In this document: piece by piece, positions 1 to 6,527 of the stretch | How positions within the stretch are numbered: the first letter of the stretch is position 1 | Layout: every line of letters starts with the position of its first letter | Source: Pseudomonadota bacterium | GTDB taxonomy: Bacteria > Pseudomonadota > Gammaproteobacteria > Pseudomonadales > Azotimanducaceae | Direction: 5' to 3' | Assembly (NCBI GenBank): GCA_009936895.1 | Contig: JAACDS010000330.1 | Span: 1 to 6,936 of the forward strand | DNA length: 6,936 nt | Position numbers and translations under genes: made by a program | The notes under the pieces: generated by a model | What the model saw: the letters and a program-made list of their open reading frames with translations, nothing else | Database searches by the model: none | Told to the model about the DNA's origin: nothing

Positions 1-791
1 ACAGCGCGGGCACGGATGTAGAACACAATCTCAGTACGCTGGAAACCCTGAGTAACCAGGCCGCCAGCGAAGGCGCGCAGCTCATCACATGGGCAGAAGC
101 CTTTGCCTACTTGGGCCGACACGACGGCAAGAAAGAAATCTTGGAGCCATTGCCCGAAGGTGGCCCTATTCTGCAGCGATGTCAGGCGTTAGCAGTAAAA
201 CTGAACTGCGATTTGTTGTTGGGCGGTTTCCATGAGGCCATGCCCGGCGACCCGGACCGGTGTTACAACACCAGCGTGTACCTGAACAATCAGGGCGAAA
301 TCTCCGCCACGTACCGCAAGATTCATCTGTTTGATGTGAGCATCCCCAACGGACCGCAGCTGATGGAATCCAAACAAACCGGGCCCGGCGACAAAGCCGT
401 CTGCGTCGACAGCCTGATGGGCACCTTGGGGCTCACGGTCTGTTATGACCTGCGGTTTCCCGCCCTATACCAGCGCTTGGTCGCCATGGGTGCGGTGGCC
501 TTGACGGTGCCCTCTGCATTCACTGCCACCACCGGCGCAGCGCATTGGCATGCCTTGCTGCGGGCACGCGCAATCGAAAGCCAGAGCTATGTGATTGCGC
601 CGGCACAACATGGTGCACACAGTGCGAATCGGGCATCGTATGGGCACTCCATTATTATCGACCCATGGGGCGAAGTAATTGCCGAGTTACCACAGGGCGA
701 CGGTTACGCCATTGCCAAGGTAGACCCGGCCCGTGTTGCTGACATTCGTCGCCAAGTACCCAGTCTGGCTAACCAGCGCCCCTTCACCTAG
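1..791 (+). CDS. Nitrilase-superfamily amidase, Nit1/deaminated glutathione amidase-like (5' end missing)
   Basis: This is a carbon-nitrogen hydrolase whose reading frame is open from base 3 to the TAG at 789-791, giving 262 residues in the window. By family knowledge, Nit1-type enzymes hydrolyse the amide of deaminated glutathione, a repair reaction in the cytosol. All three catalytic residues of the superfamily can be placed: Glu at bases 96-98 (ITWAEAF), Lys at 318-320 (YRKIHLFD) and Cys at 441-443 (TVCYDLRFP). The YRKIHLFD and CYDLRFP motifs, and HWHALLRARAIE further on, are typical of the Nit1 branch. The family usually has about 265-285 residues, and the first visible residues match the segment just after the opening beta strand, so only about 8-15 residues should lie upstream. 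An internal TTG at 111 would remove the catalytic Glu and is not the start. One oddity is Ala before the catalytic Glu where Pro is usual. Substrate assignment is an inference; another omega-amidase-like activity is possible. Confidence 0.88.
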   Translation, partial: SAGTDVEHNLSTLETLSNQAASEGAQLITWAEAFAYLGRHDGKKEILEPLPEGGPILQRCQALAVKLNCDLLLGGFHEAMPGDPDRCYNTSVYLNNQGEISATYRKIHLFDVSIPNGPQLMESKQTGPGDKAVCVDSLMGTLGLTVCYDLRFPALYQRLVAMGAVALTVPSAFTATTGAAHWHALLRARAIESQSYVIAPAQHGAHSANRASYGHSIIIDPWGEVIAELPQGDGYAIAKVDPARVADIRRQVPSLANQRPFT

Positions 792-829
792 GACCCCATT
801 AACTCAGGCAACCGCAACGAGCAAAGGCC

Positions 830-1972
830 ATGACAGAATTCGATCAAAACAACAAAACGGTCAATAACGCCGGTCGCGGCCTGCTGATCTTTGCGGCCCT
901 TATCGTCATTTTGGCGGGTCTGAAATCTGCACAAACCATCGTCGTACCCATGTTGCTGGCTGTGTTCATCGCCACCATCGCCGCGTCGCCCCTTTTCTGG
1001 TGCAAGTCCAAGGGCTTGTCCAACGGCTTGGCGCTTACGTCTGTGGTGTTAGGCATCTTCCTTGCCCTTGGTCTGATCGCTGCCTTGCTCACCCAAAGCA
1101 CGTCAGACTTTTCCGCCAAACTGCCCTTCTACCAAGAAAGGCTTTCCAATTTGCAAAACGACGCCTTGGTTCTACTGCAAAGCTGGGATATCCCCCTTGA
1201 TCCAGCCCTGCTTGCCGACGCATTTCCCCTTGGGTCTTTGCTCACCCTCGCAGGAAGCGCCCTGCGCAGTTTGGGCTCTGTACTGAGCAACGGGTTTTTG
1301 ATTATTTTGACGGTGATTTTTATTCTGGCCGAAGCCACCAGCTTTTATCCCAAACTACGAGCTGTACTGACCCACCCTGAACGAGATCTCGCGCATTTCG
1401 GTCGCGTCACGGGCACCATGAACCGATACATCGCCATCAAAACCTCTGTCAGTCTCTTCACGGGCGTCATGGTCACCGCTTTTTTGTGGGCCTTGGACGT
1501 CGATTTCCCGGTGCTGTGGGGACTGGTCGCCATGTTACTGAACTTCATTCCCACCATCGGCTCCATTATTGCCGGGATACCGCCAGTGCTCTTGGCCTTG
1601 GTACAGCTTGGTCCCACCGAAGCCGGCCTGGTCGTGCTGGGCTTTTTCCTCGTCAACACAATCGTGGGTAATATTTTGGAGCCCCGTTACATGGGCAAGG
1701 GCCTTGGCTTGTCGGCTCTGGTGGTCTTCGTCTCCTTGATTTTCTGGGGCTGGCTTCTCGGACCCGTCGGTATGCTGCTGTCCGTACCGCTGACGATGAG
1801 CGCAAAAATCGCCTTAGAGGCAAATCCGAACACAGCGTGGATCGCGCGCTTGCTGGCACCGGCTCAAGAACTCGCCGAATGGTCGCCTGACCCGGAGCCG
1901 ACGCTGGAACATGCGGGCTCTCCCGATGGCGCTACCTCATCATCGACGAACACGGACGGGGAGACGGTGTGA
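830..1972 (+). CDS. AI-2E transporter family (PerM/UPF0118-like) membrane protein
   Basis: This is a 380-residue inner-membrane protein of the AI-2E exporter/PerM family. Characterised relatives export autoinducer-2 or act as sodium/proton antiporters, and most members are uncharacterised. Hydrophobic segments lie near residues 16-32, 36-55 and 65-88. A soluble loop covers about 89-145, a further segment about 147-167, and a hydrophobic C-terminal half about 205-330. Family signatures are visible: NFIPTIG at residues 238-244 followed by GIPP, and EPRYMGKGLGLS from residue 284, leading into a WGWLLGPVGM-type segment and a VPLT motif. The last 40 residues are hydrophilic, rich in Pro, Ser, Thr and acidic residues, and probably form a disordered cytoplasmic tail. 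The ATG at 830 follows the upstream gene by 38 bp; only a weak AAAGG (823-827) very close to the start is visible. The stop codon overlaps the start of the next gene, suggesting coupled translation. The transported substrate cannot be read from the sequence. Confidence 0.9.
   Translation: MTEFDQNNKTVNNAGRGLLIFAALIVILAGLKSAQTIVVPMLLAVFIATIAASPLFWCKSKGLSNGLALTSVVLGIFLALGLIAALLTQSTSDFSAKLPFYQERLSNLQNDALVLLQSWDIPLDPALLADAFPLGSLLTLAGSALRSLGSVLSNGFLIILTVIFILAEATSFYPKLRAVLTHPERDLAHFGRVTGTMNRYIAIKTSVSLFTGVMVTAFLWALDVDFPVLWGLVAMLLNFIPTIGSIIAGIPPVLLALVQLGPTEAGLVVLGFFLVNTIVGNILEPRYMGKGLGLSALVVFVSLIFWGWLLGPVGMLLSVPLTMSAKIALEANPNTAWIARLLAPAQELAEWSPDPEPTLEHAGSPDGATSSSTNTDGETV
1957..1964 (+). promoter_or_regulatory. 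Ribosome binding site for the GTG-started aminotransferase
   Basis: A CGGGGAGA stretch inside the end of the AI-2E gene lies 4 nt before the GTG at 1969. It supports this GTG as the true start, together with the GTGA overlap (stop TGA at 1970-1972) and the fact that the encoded protein then begins like other HisC proteins. Confidence 0.6.
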
Positions 1973-3048
1973 GCCAGTACGAACGCCCCAACATTGCACA
2001 AATGCAAGGCTACGCCTCCGGCGAACAACCCGAAGATGGCCGCAGCATCAAGCTAAACACCAATGAAAACCCGTACCCGCCCAGCCCGAGGGTAGCGGCC
2101 GCACTGGCGTCATTCGCGACCGAACAGCTGCGCATTTACCCACAGCCAGACGCGCGATTACTGCGTCAGGCCATTGCCGAACACCACAACATCAGCATAG
2201 AGAGCGTGGTGATTACCCACGCGGGAGACGAAGCATTGCGTCTGGCCATTACCACCTTCGTTCCCCCAGACGGCGTTGTGGCCTCTACTGAGCCAACCTA
2301 CTCCCTGTATCCGGTGCTGGCGCAAATTCAGGGCGCCAGCATGTTTACCCAAGCGTTGTCCGCCGATTGGTCATTGCCCAGCGATTTCGCAGCCAAGGTC
2401 AACGCCGCCGGTGCTCAACTCACCTGCGTGGTGAACCCCCATGCGCCCAGCGGTTACTTCACGGCCATTGAACAACTCCGCGAACTCGCCAACGACCTAA
2501 CCGGTGTGCTGCTGGTGGACGAGGCCTACGCTGACTTTGTCGATACCCAAGACGCTACCGATGCAACCGGGCTAGTAGGCGAACGGGACAACGTGCTGGT
2601 TCTGCGCACCTTCAGCAAAGGCTACAGCTTGGCCGGTTTGCGACTGGGCTACCTGCTCGGCCACCCATCGCTGATTCAGCCGATTCTGGAAAAAACACGG
2701 GACAGCTACAACGTCGACGCCATCAGTCAGGCGGTCGGCTTGGCGTCGATTCAGGACCAAGACTACGCCCAACAAACCTGGGTAGCGGTGCGAAAGGATC
2801 GCGAGGTGCTTGCCGGCGGGCTGCACGCCTTGGGCTTCAGCGTGGCCGCCAGCCAAACCAACTTTTTGCTCGCCAAAGCCCCGGAGGGCGCTGTCGCTGA
2901 ATCGCTTTATCTCAGTCTCAAAGCCAGCGGCATACTCGTACGCTACTTCGCCACACCACGCCTGCGCGATTCCCTGCGCATTACCGTCGGCACCCCAGAA
3001 CAGAACGCACAGCTTCTGGAGCAATTGAAGATCCTGCTGAAAAACTGA
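1969..3048 (+). CDS. hisC: Histidinol-phosphate aminotransferase-like PLP enzyme (HisC family)
   Basis: This is a 359-residue fold-type I, PLP-dependent aminotransferase. HisC converts imidazole acetol phosphate and glutamate to histidinol phosphate and 2-oxoglutarate in histidine biosynthesis, in the cytosol. Visible family features are LNTNENPYPPSP near residues 29-40, YPQPD near 57, ITHAGDEAL at 82-90, DEAYADF from Asp184 (the Asp that contacts the PLP pyridine nitrogen), RTFSKGYSLAG with the Schiff-base Lys217, and LRITVG with the carboxylate- or phosphate-binding Arg337. Length is normal for the family. It starts with GTG and overlaps the AI-2E gene by 4 nt. Two sites differ from the commonest HisC form: AGDEA where GSDE-type sequences are usual, and NPHAPSG (156-162), with Ala159 at the position of the Asn that normally contacts the PLP 3'-oxygen. 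No other his gene is nearby, so it may be a second, broad-specificity HisC acting on aromatic amino acids. Family is certain; exact substrate is less so. Confidence 0.88.
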   Translation: MSQYERPNIAQMQGYASGEQPEDGRSIKLNTNENPYPPSPRVAAALASFATEQLRIYPQPDARLLRQAIAEHHNISIESVVITHAGDEALRLAITTFVPPDGVVASTEPTYSLYPVLAQIQGASMFTQALSADWSLPSDFAAKVNAAGAQLTCVVNPHAPSGYFTAIEQLRELANDLTGVLLVDEAYADFVDTQDATDATGLVGERDNVLVLRTFSKGYSLAGLRLGYLLGHPSLIQPILEKTRDSYNVDAISQAVGLASIQDQDYAQQTWVAVRKDREVLAGGLHALGFSVAASQTNFLLAKAPEGAVAESLYLSLKASGILVRYFATPRLRDSLRITVGTPEQNAQLLEQLKILLKN

Positions 3049-3067
3049 GGCAGCATCCACCACCGGT

Positions 3068-3096
3068 TTGGTGATCGACCTTCTCTCGCGTAATCT
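3068..3096 (+). promoter_or_regulatory. Possible sigma70-type promoter for the LLM-sixA pair
   Basis: TTGGTG (3068-3073) and TAATCT (3091-3096) are separated by 17 bp, in the 83 bp gap between hisC and the LLM gene. Each hexamer matches the consensus at three of six positions, including the most conserved ones, and spacing is ideal. Transcription would start about 30 bp before the ATG. The location fits a new transcription unit, but hexamers this weak also arise by chance. Confidence 0.3.
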
Positions 3097-3118
3097 CTTA
3101 CCGTTGATTTACCACTTG

Positions 3119-3128
3119 GAGAGGAGAG
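3119..3128 (+). promoter_or_regulatory. Strong Shine-Dalgarno sequence for the LLM gene
   Basis: A purine-rich GAGAGGAGAG-type stretch lies just upstream of the ATG at 3132. It is the most convincing ribosome binding site in the window and fixes the start. It suggests that this gene is translated independently and efficiently, in contrast to its neighbours that rely on overlaps. Confidence 0.7.
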
Positions 3129-3131
3129 ACC

Positions 3132-4037
3132 ATGACCCAACTACCTGCCGTAAGCCTAGCCGCCGTGCCCGGCCGCCGACTGCGCACCATCGAAATGGCC
3201 CAAGAAATTGAACGCCGTGGTTTCCCCGGCATTTTCGGCCCGAGCTTAGGCGACAGTCTTTCGCTGTGTAACGCCATCGCGTTAAACACCACCGACGTCA
3301 TGATCGGTACCAGTATCACGCCGATCTACACCCGCAACGCGACGGACTTTGCTCAGACCGCTGCGTTCTTACACGAGGTATCTGAGGGTCGTTTTCGCTT
3401 TGGTGTTGGCGTCAGCCACGCACCGGCCCTGAACCGTATGGGCATTACCGCCGGTAAGCCGCTGAGCGATATGCGCCAATTTGTCGAAGACATGCAGGCC
3501 GTGCCACGAGTCGGTGACCTGCCACCCATCGTATTGGCCACCCTGCGAGACAAAATGATTCAGCTGGCTCAAGAGATTGGCGGCGGCATGGTATTCGCTA
3601 ACGGCGCACGCTCACATATGGCCCATTCTCTTGGCAACCTCAGTGACGAGACCAAGGCACGGGACGACTTCTTTATCGGCAACATGATCCCCACATGCGT
3701 CAGCGATGACAAAGAGGCAGCAGCAGCGGTGTGCCGTAAAACATTGACCAGTTACGCCTTCCTGCCCAACTACCGCAACTACTGGAAAGAAGCGGGCTTC
3801 GAAGAGGAAATGAACGGTGTCGAGGCCGCCATTGCTGAAAAAGACTACGACCGCGTGCCGGAGTGCTTGTCCGACCGCTGGCTGGCGGACACCACACTGT
3901 TCGGTTCTGCCCGCGACGTACGCCAGGGCATCGAAGCCTGGTTCGACGCCGGTATCAAAACACCGATCATCGTGCCTTCCGCCGTCACCGGTGGTCAGAT
4001 GCAGGCCATGGACGAATTCTTCGCCCTCTGGGACTGA
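3132..4037 (+). CDS. LLM class (luciferase-like) flavin-dependent oxidoreductase
   Basis: This is a 301-residue cytosolic protein of the bacterial luciferase-like superfamily, a TIM barrel that uses reduced FMN or F420 to oxidise or reduce small organic substrates. The N-terminal half shows the usual order: an early strand (PAVSLAAVP), a helix (EMAQEIERRGF) followed by GIFGPSLGDS, a MIGTSITPIYTRN strand near residues 57-69, then the family hallmark SEGRFRFGVGVSH near residues 84-96. A PPIVLATLRDKMIQLA segment near 131-146 and GGGMVFANGA near 150-159 continue the barrel. The C-terminal GSARDVRQGIEAWFDAGIKTPII (about 258-280) corresponds to the usual GSP-type element. Length is typical of shorter family members. 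Since most gammaproteobacteria lack F420, FMN is the likelier cofactor (inference). The substrate cannot be told. The stop overlaps the sixA-like start by 1 nt (TGATG). Confidence 0.85.
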   Translation: MTQLPAVSLAAVPGRRLRTIEMAQEIERRGFPGIFGPSLGDSLSLCNAIALNTTDVMIGTSITPIYTRNATDFAQTAAFLHEVSEGRFRFGVGVSHAPALNRMGITAGKPLSDMRQFVEDMQAVPRVGDLPPIVLATLRDKMIQLAQEIGGGMVFANGARSHMAHSLGNLSDETKARDDFFIGNMIPTCVSDDKEAAAAVCRKTLTSYAFLPNYRNYWKEAGFEEEMNGVEAAIAEKDYDRVPECLSDRWLADTTLFGSARDVRQGIEAWFDAGIKTPIIVPSAVTGGQMQAMDEFFALWD

Positions 4038-4558
4038 TGTCCACCACCCTCCGAACACTCTGGTTGATCCGCCATGCCAAGGCCGACAACCCGGTGTTTG
4101 GCGAGACCGATGCCGAACGCCAGCTCGCCCCTCGGGGGCTGGCCGATGTGCAACGCCTGTCCAAGCATCTGGCGCGACATAACCCGGCGCCGCCCCAGTG
4201 GCTGTGGGTTAGCGCGGCAACCCGCACACGACAGACCGCCGAGCCTTTAGCCGACCTGTGGCACAGTCAGGTGATCTACGAGCCGTCGCTGTACCTTGCT
4301 GACACGCTCACCTTACTGGACTGTCTGCAAGGCACACCGGATGACTGCTCAAGTGTTGCGCTGATTGGGCACAATCCGGGAGTCAGCGACTTAGCGCATC
4401 TTTTGCTGGGTCAAGAGGATCACCAAACAGTCCCACCGGATCTGCCCACGTTGGGAGTGGCGAGATTAACCTTTCAAGGCGATTGGCCAGAATTAGGGGC
4501 CGGACGCTGTCGGCTCGCCTCATATCTGACACCGAAAGGACTGAGAACAGGACGTTAA
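4037..4558 (+). CDS. sixA: SixA-type phosphohistidine phosphatase (histidine phosphatase superfamily)
   Basis: This is a 173-residue protein of the histidine phosphatase (phosphoglycerate mutase-like) superfamily, short and cap-less like SixA. SixA removes phosphate from phosphohistidine in HPt domains or PTS proteins in the cytosol. Residues: IRHAKA with catalytic His13 near the N-terminus, LAPRG at 30-34, SAATRTRQTA with phosphate-binding Arg63, an acidic YEPSLY near 81-86, and IGHNPG with the second His, His112. The reading frame is open further upstream to 3863, but that part lies over the LLM gene in another frame. The ATG at 4037 overlaps the LLM stop and places RHAKA at the normal distance from the N-terminus. 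E. coli SixA has about 161 residues, so length fits. No histidine kinase or HPt gene is adjacent, so the target is unknown. A small-molecule phosphatase is the alternative. Confidence 0.85.
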   Translation: MSTTLRTLWLIRHAKADNPVFGETDAERQLAPRGLADVQRLSKHLARHNPAPPQWLWVSAATRTRQTAEPLADLWHSQVIYEPSLYLADTLTLLDCLQGTPDDCSSVALIGHNPGVSDLAHLLLGQEDHQTVPPDLPTLGVARLTFQGDWPELGAGRCRLASYLTPKGLRTGR

Positions 4559-4669
4559 CCGCGTCATACAACGCAAAAACTCCTCAACACTGGTGCAAAA
4601 CAGGGGTGTTATTACACATCGTCTTGGATACCCTTGATCCACCAAACACTCACAAAAAACGGAATCGTT
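4559..4669 (+). other. Intergenic gap before the small membrane protein; no clear promoter or terminator
   Basis: This 111 bp gap looks more AT-rich than the flanking genes. It contains GTGT-TATT-ACAC (4606-4617), an imperfect inverted repeat that could be an operator or chance. It also contains AACAC (4586-4590) opposite GTGTT (4606-4610), a weak 5 bp stem with a 13-base loop and no following T-run, so not a recognisable intrinsic terminator. I found no well-spaced -35/-10 pair. The gap is long compared with the others here, so a promoter for the downstream membrane pair is plausible but not shown. Confidence 0.35.
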
Positions 4670-4822
4670 ATGGAATTTCCTTCCTTTCTCGTCCTTTGCG
4701 TTATCGCCTTCTTTCTCTGGCGCATCAGCGATCAAATGCCTGACGTGCTGTTTCGCCTCAGCGAAGTACAAAAAGACATTGCCGAACTGCGCCGTCAGAA
4801 CGAAGACTCCCACCGAGCCTAA
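4670..4822 (+). CDS. Small single-pass membrane protein, 50 residues, function unknown
   Basis: This short gene encodes 50 residues. I do not recognise a named family. The N-terminus (MEFPSFLVLCVIAFFLWRIS) is a single hydrophobic membrane segment of about 17 residues without a signal-peptidase site. It is followed by a charged, helical stretch with a heptad-like pattern (VLFRLSEVQKDIAELRRQ, about residues 27-43), suggesting a short amphipathic or coiled-coil helix that could pair with itself or a partner. I chose the ATG at 4670. A TTG at 4634 in frame would add 12 polar residues with no visible ribosome site; the ATG places the hydrophobic segment at the very N-terminus, as expected for a small anchored protein. 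A weak CGGA lies before the ATG. It ends 6 nt before the next gene, which also combines membrane segments with a helical region, so the two products may interact. Reality of the gene is likely but rests on composition and spacing only. Confidence 0.62.
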   Translation: MEFPSFLVLCVIAFFLWRISDQMPDVLFRLSEVQKDIAELRRQNEDSHRA

Positions 4823-4828
4823 GCCACG

Positions 4829-5590
4829 ATGAAAATAGATTGGCGAATTTTCATGGGCCTATTTTTGACCAGCGCTTGGCTGATCACAGGCTTTTTGTAC
4901 ATCAGCGGCAGTGTGGGCTGGTCAGGATTCATATCATTACCTGTAGAAGAAATGGGCAGTTTCTTAGAGGGCGCCTTTGCTCCGCTGGCGTTTCTTTGGT
5001 TGGTTATCGGGTATTTTTTGCAGCAGCAAGAGTTGATTCACAATACCCAAGCCATGCGCGCCCAGGCGAATGAGATTGCCCGCACGGCGGAACAGGCGAC
5101 GATTCAGTCGGAAAAACTGGCGGCCAGCGAAACCTATGCTCGGCAGGAGGCTACTTTGCGTTTGGCGGAAAGTGTACGCAACCAATTGGGCGGGATTTCG
5201 GCCATGCTCTACCTCTCCAGCCACGGCGATATCGGCGAATATCCACTGTCCGTTGAAGAGAGTGACCAATTGTTTTCGGAAAACAGCAAAGGCGATCCTG
5301 AGAACTTCAGTCGTAAGCTACTTCAAGCCTCTTACATCATGGACAGCGAAACCGAGCGAGCCGAGCTGTTTTACAAAACTGAGATTCGCGCCCGTCATAC
5401 CAACCAATTTATCTTCGTGTTCGAGCGCCTGTTGAAACATGTACGCAATTCGGACACCAACAATATGTTGTTCGATTCGCTCATTGGTAGCAGCCAAGGG
5501 CTGCTGTATACGCGGATGAAAGAGCATCAGGCAAACGCGCCCGAACGATGGAAGGATCACACGAAGACCGCTCGCTCCGTCAGTTTCTAA
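4829..5590 (+). CDS. Uncharacterised two-TM membrane protein with a coiled-coil region
   Basis: This gene encodes 253 residues of unknown function. Two membrane segments lie near residues 8-28 and 47-65, separated by a short loop with SLPVEEMGSFLEGAFAPLA. The second runs into LQQQELIHNTQAMRAQANEI, the start of a long Ala/Gln/Glu/Arg-rich helix to about residue 118 that looks like a coiled coil. The remaining 130 residues are soluble and mixed helical, with no catalytic motif I recognise. The layout, with a G-x-F-x-x-G-x-x-x-P-type second segment followed by QxxEL and a coiled coil, resembles proteins I recall in gammaproteobacterial genomes annotated as hypothetical. It is also loosely like the N-terminus of some putative phage-abortive-infection membrane proteins; that similarity is an impression only. 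No Shine-Dalgarno sequence precedes the ATG; it lies 6 nt after the upstream stop, so translation is probably coupled to the small membrane protein. It is likely an inner-membrane protein with a cytoplasmic C-terminal domain. Confidence 0.8.
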   Translation: MKIDWRIFMGLFLTSAWLITGFLYISGSVGWSGFISLPVEEMGSFLEGAFAPLAFLWLVIGYFLQQQELIHNTQAMRAQANEIARTAEQATIQSEKLAASETYARQEATLRLAESVRNQLGGISAMLYLSSHGDIGEYPLSVEESDQLFSENSKGDPENFSRKLLQASYIMDSETERAELFYKTEIRARHTNQFIFVFERLLKHVRNSDTNNMLFDSLIGSSQGLLYTRMKEHQANAPERWKDHTKTARSVSF

Positions 5591-5636
5591 TTTCGATAGA
5601 TTGCGCACCGTGCCGGACTTTCCACCATTCACTATT

Positions 5637-5640
5637 GGAG
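5637..5640 (+). promoter_or_regulatory. Ribosome binding site fixing the MBL-fold gene start
   Basis: GGAG lies 8 nt before the ATG at 5649, a normal distance. It decides between this ATG and an in-frame TTG at 5601, which lacks such a site. The ATG also gives a clean N-terminal signal peptide. Confidence 0.6.
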
Positions 5641-5648
5641 TTGACCGT

Positions 5649-6527
5649 ATGAAGATTATTCTCGCATTACGATTTACAGCTTTAACAATCATTATGTTGG
5701 TCAGCCAACCGCTGGTCGCTGCAGACCGCTTTGCCGATGTCACAATCAAAACCCAGCAGGTAGGTGAAAACGTTTACATGCTGCAAGGAGCTGGCGGCAA
5801 TATCGGCGTGACTTCGGGTGCCGATGGCACGCTGATCATTGATGACCAGTTCGCGCCCTTGGCAGGCAGAATTGAAAACGCGCTCAAAGCACTCGGCGGC
5901 GATCGTCCGCGCATCGTCCTCAACACCCATTACCACGGCGATCACGTCGGCGGTAATGCGGAGTTTGGACGCACCGGCGTTATCATTGCGCACGACAACG
6001 TCCGTGCACGCTTGCTGTCCCAAGACCAGTTGTCTGACAGTGCCTTGCCGTTGGTGACCTTTGCAGATTCTGTGACCATTCACTTCAACGGCGATGAACT
6101 GGCTCTGATTCATTTACCCCAGGGTCATACCGACGGCGACATCATGGTGTGGTTTAAGCAGGCCAATGTACTGCATATGGGCGACCAGCTGTTCAATGGA
6201 GCCTTCCCCTACATTGATATGCGCAGCGGAGGCAGCATCGACGGCTACATCAGTAATCTGCGGCAGGTGATTCGCGACATGCCCAATGATATTACGATTA
6301 TTCCAGGCCATGGTCCCTTGGCCGATATGACAGCAGTAGCTCATTGCTTGAAGGTGATCGAAGATACTCGGCGAATCGTTGTCGATGGCATTGAGGCTGG
6401 TAAGGACGATGCGGCGATTGCCGCAGACCTCAGCGACTATACTGATTGGGCTCAGGGATTTATCCGCATGAACCGGTGGATTGGCATCGTTCGGGCCGAC
6501 CATGCCCAACGCGGCGCGCTCGAATGA
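5649..6527 (+). CDS. Exported metallo-beta-lactamase-fold hydrolase
   Basis: This is a 292-residue MBL-fold metallohydrolase with a Sec-type signal peptide: MK, a hydrophobic core to about residue 18, then QPLVAADRF, with cleavage likely after Ala24 or Ala25. The mature enzyme should act in the periplasm. The complete two-metal ligand set is present: THYHGDH with His94, His96, Asp98 and His99; QGHTDGD with His160; HMGDQLF with Asp179; and PGHGPLAD with His221. This set suggests a dinuclear, probably zinc, hydrolase. The substrate cannot be deduced. The FNGAFPYIDMRSGGS segment (182-196) after the Asp ligand is typical of a group of periplasmic MBL proteins often annotated only as MBL-fold hydrolases, some called cyclases or beta-lactamase-like. 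Antibiotic hydrolysis should not be assumed. It starts 58 bp after the two-TM gene and overlaps the next start by 4 nt (ATGA). Confidence 0.88.
   Translation: MKIILALRFTALTIIMLVSQPLVAADRFADVTIKTQQVGENVYMLQGAGGNIGVTSGADGTLIIDDQFAPLAGRIENALKALGGDRPRIVLNTHYHGDHVGGNAEFGRTGVIIAHDNVRARLLSQDQLSDSALPLVTFADSVTIHFNGDELALIHLPQGHTDGDIMVWFKQANVLHMGDQLFNGAFPYIDMRSGGSIDGYISNLRQVIRDMPNDITIIPGHGPLADMTAVAHCLKVIEDTRRIVVDGIEAGKDDAAIAADLSDYTDWAQGFIRMNRWIGIVRADHAQRGALE

Noticed and set aside
2572..3063. 163-residue open frame on the - strand opposite hisC
   Set aside because: It lies antisense to a clear hisC reading frame with all catalytic motifs. Its composition is that of a complementary-strand shadow and it has no recognisable motif.
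3058..3073. CACCA-CCGGTT-TGGTG hairpin after hisC as an intrinsic terminator
   Set aside because: The stem is only 5 bp and no T-run follows (ATCGACC comes next), so it does not meet the pattern of a rho-independent terminator.
3863..4036. Longer N-terminal extension of the SixA-like protein
   Set aside because: The frame is open, but this part lies over the LLM coding sequence and would put RHAKA about 70 residues from the N-terminus. The ATG at 4037 gives the normal family layout.
4483..4743. 86-residue + strand frame bridging the sixA end and the small membrane gene
   Set aside because: It overlaps both neighbouring genes in another frame, is rich in Arg, Thr and Asn with no motif, and starts inside sixA without a ribosome site.
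5601..5648. Upstream TTG start for the MBL-fold gene
   Set aside because: It has no ribosome site and would bury the signal peptide behind 16 extra residues; the ATG at 5649 has GGAG at correct spacing.
5649..6527. Antibiotic-resistance beta-lactamase
   Set aside because: The MBL fold and metal ligands are present, but the fold covers many hydrolases. Nothing here points specifically to a class B beta-lactamase.
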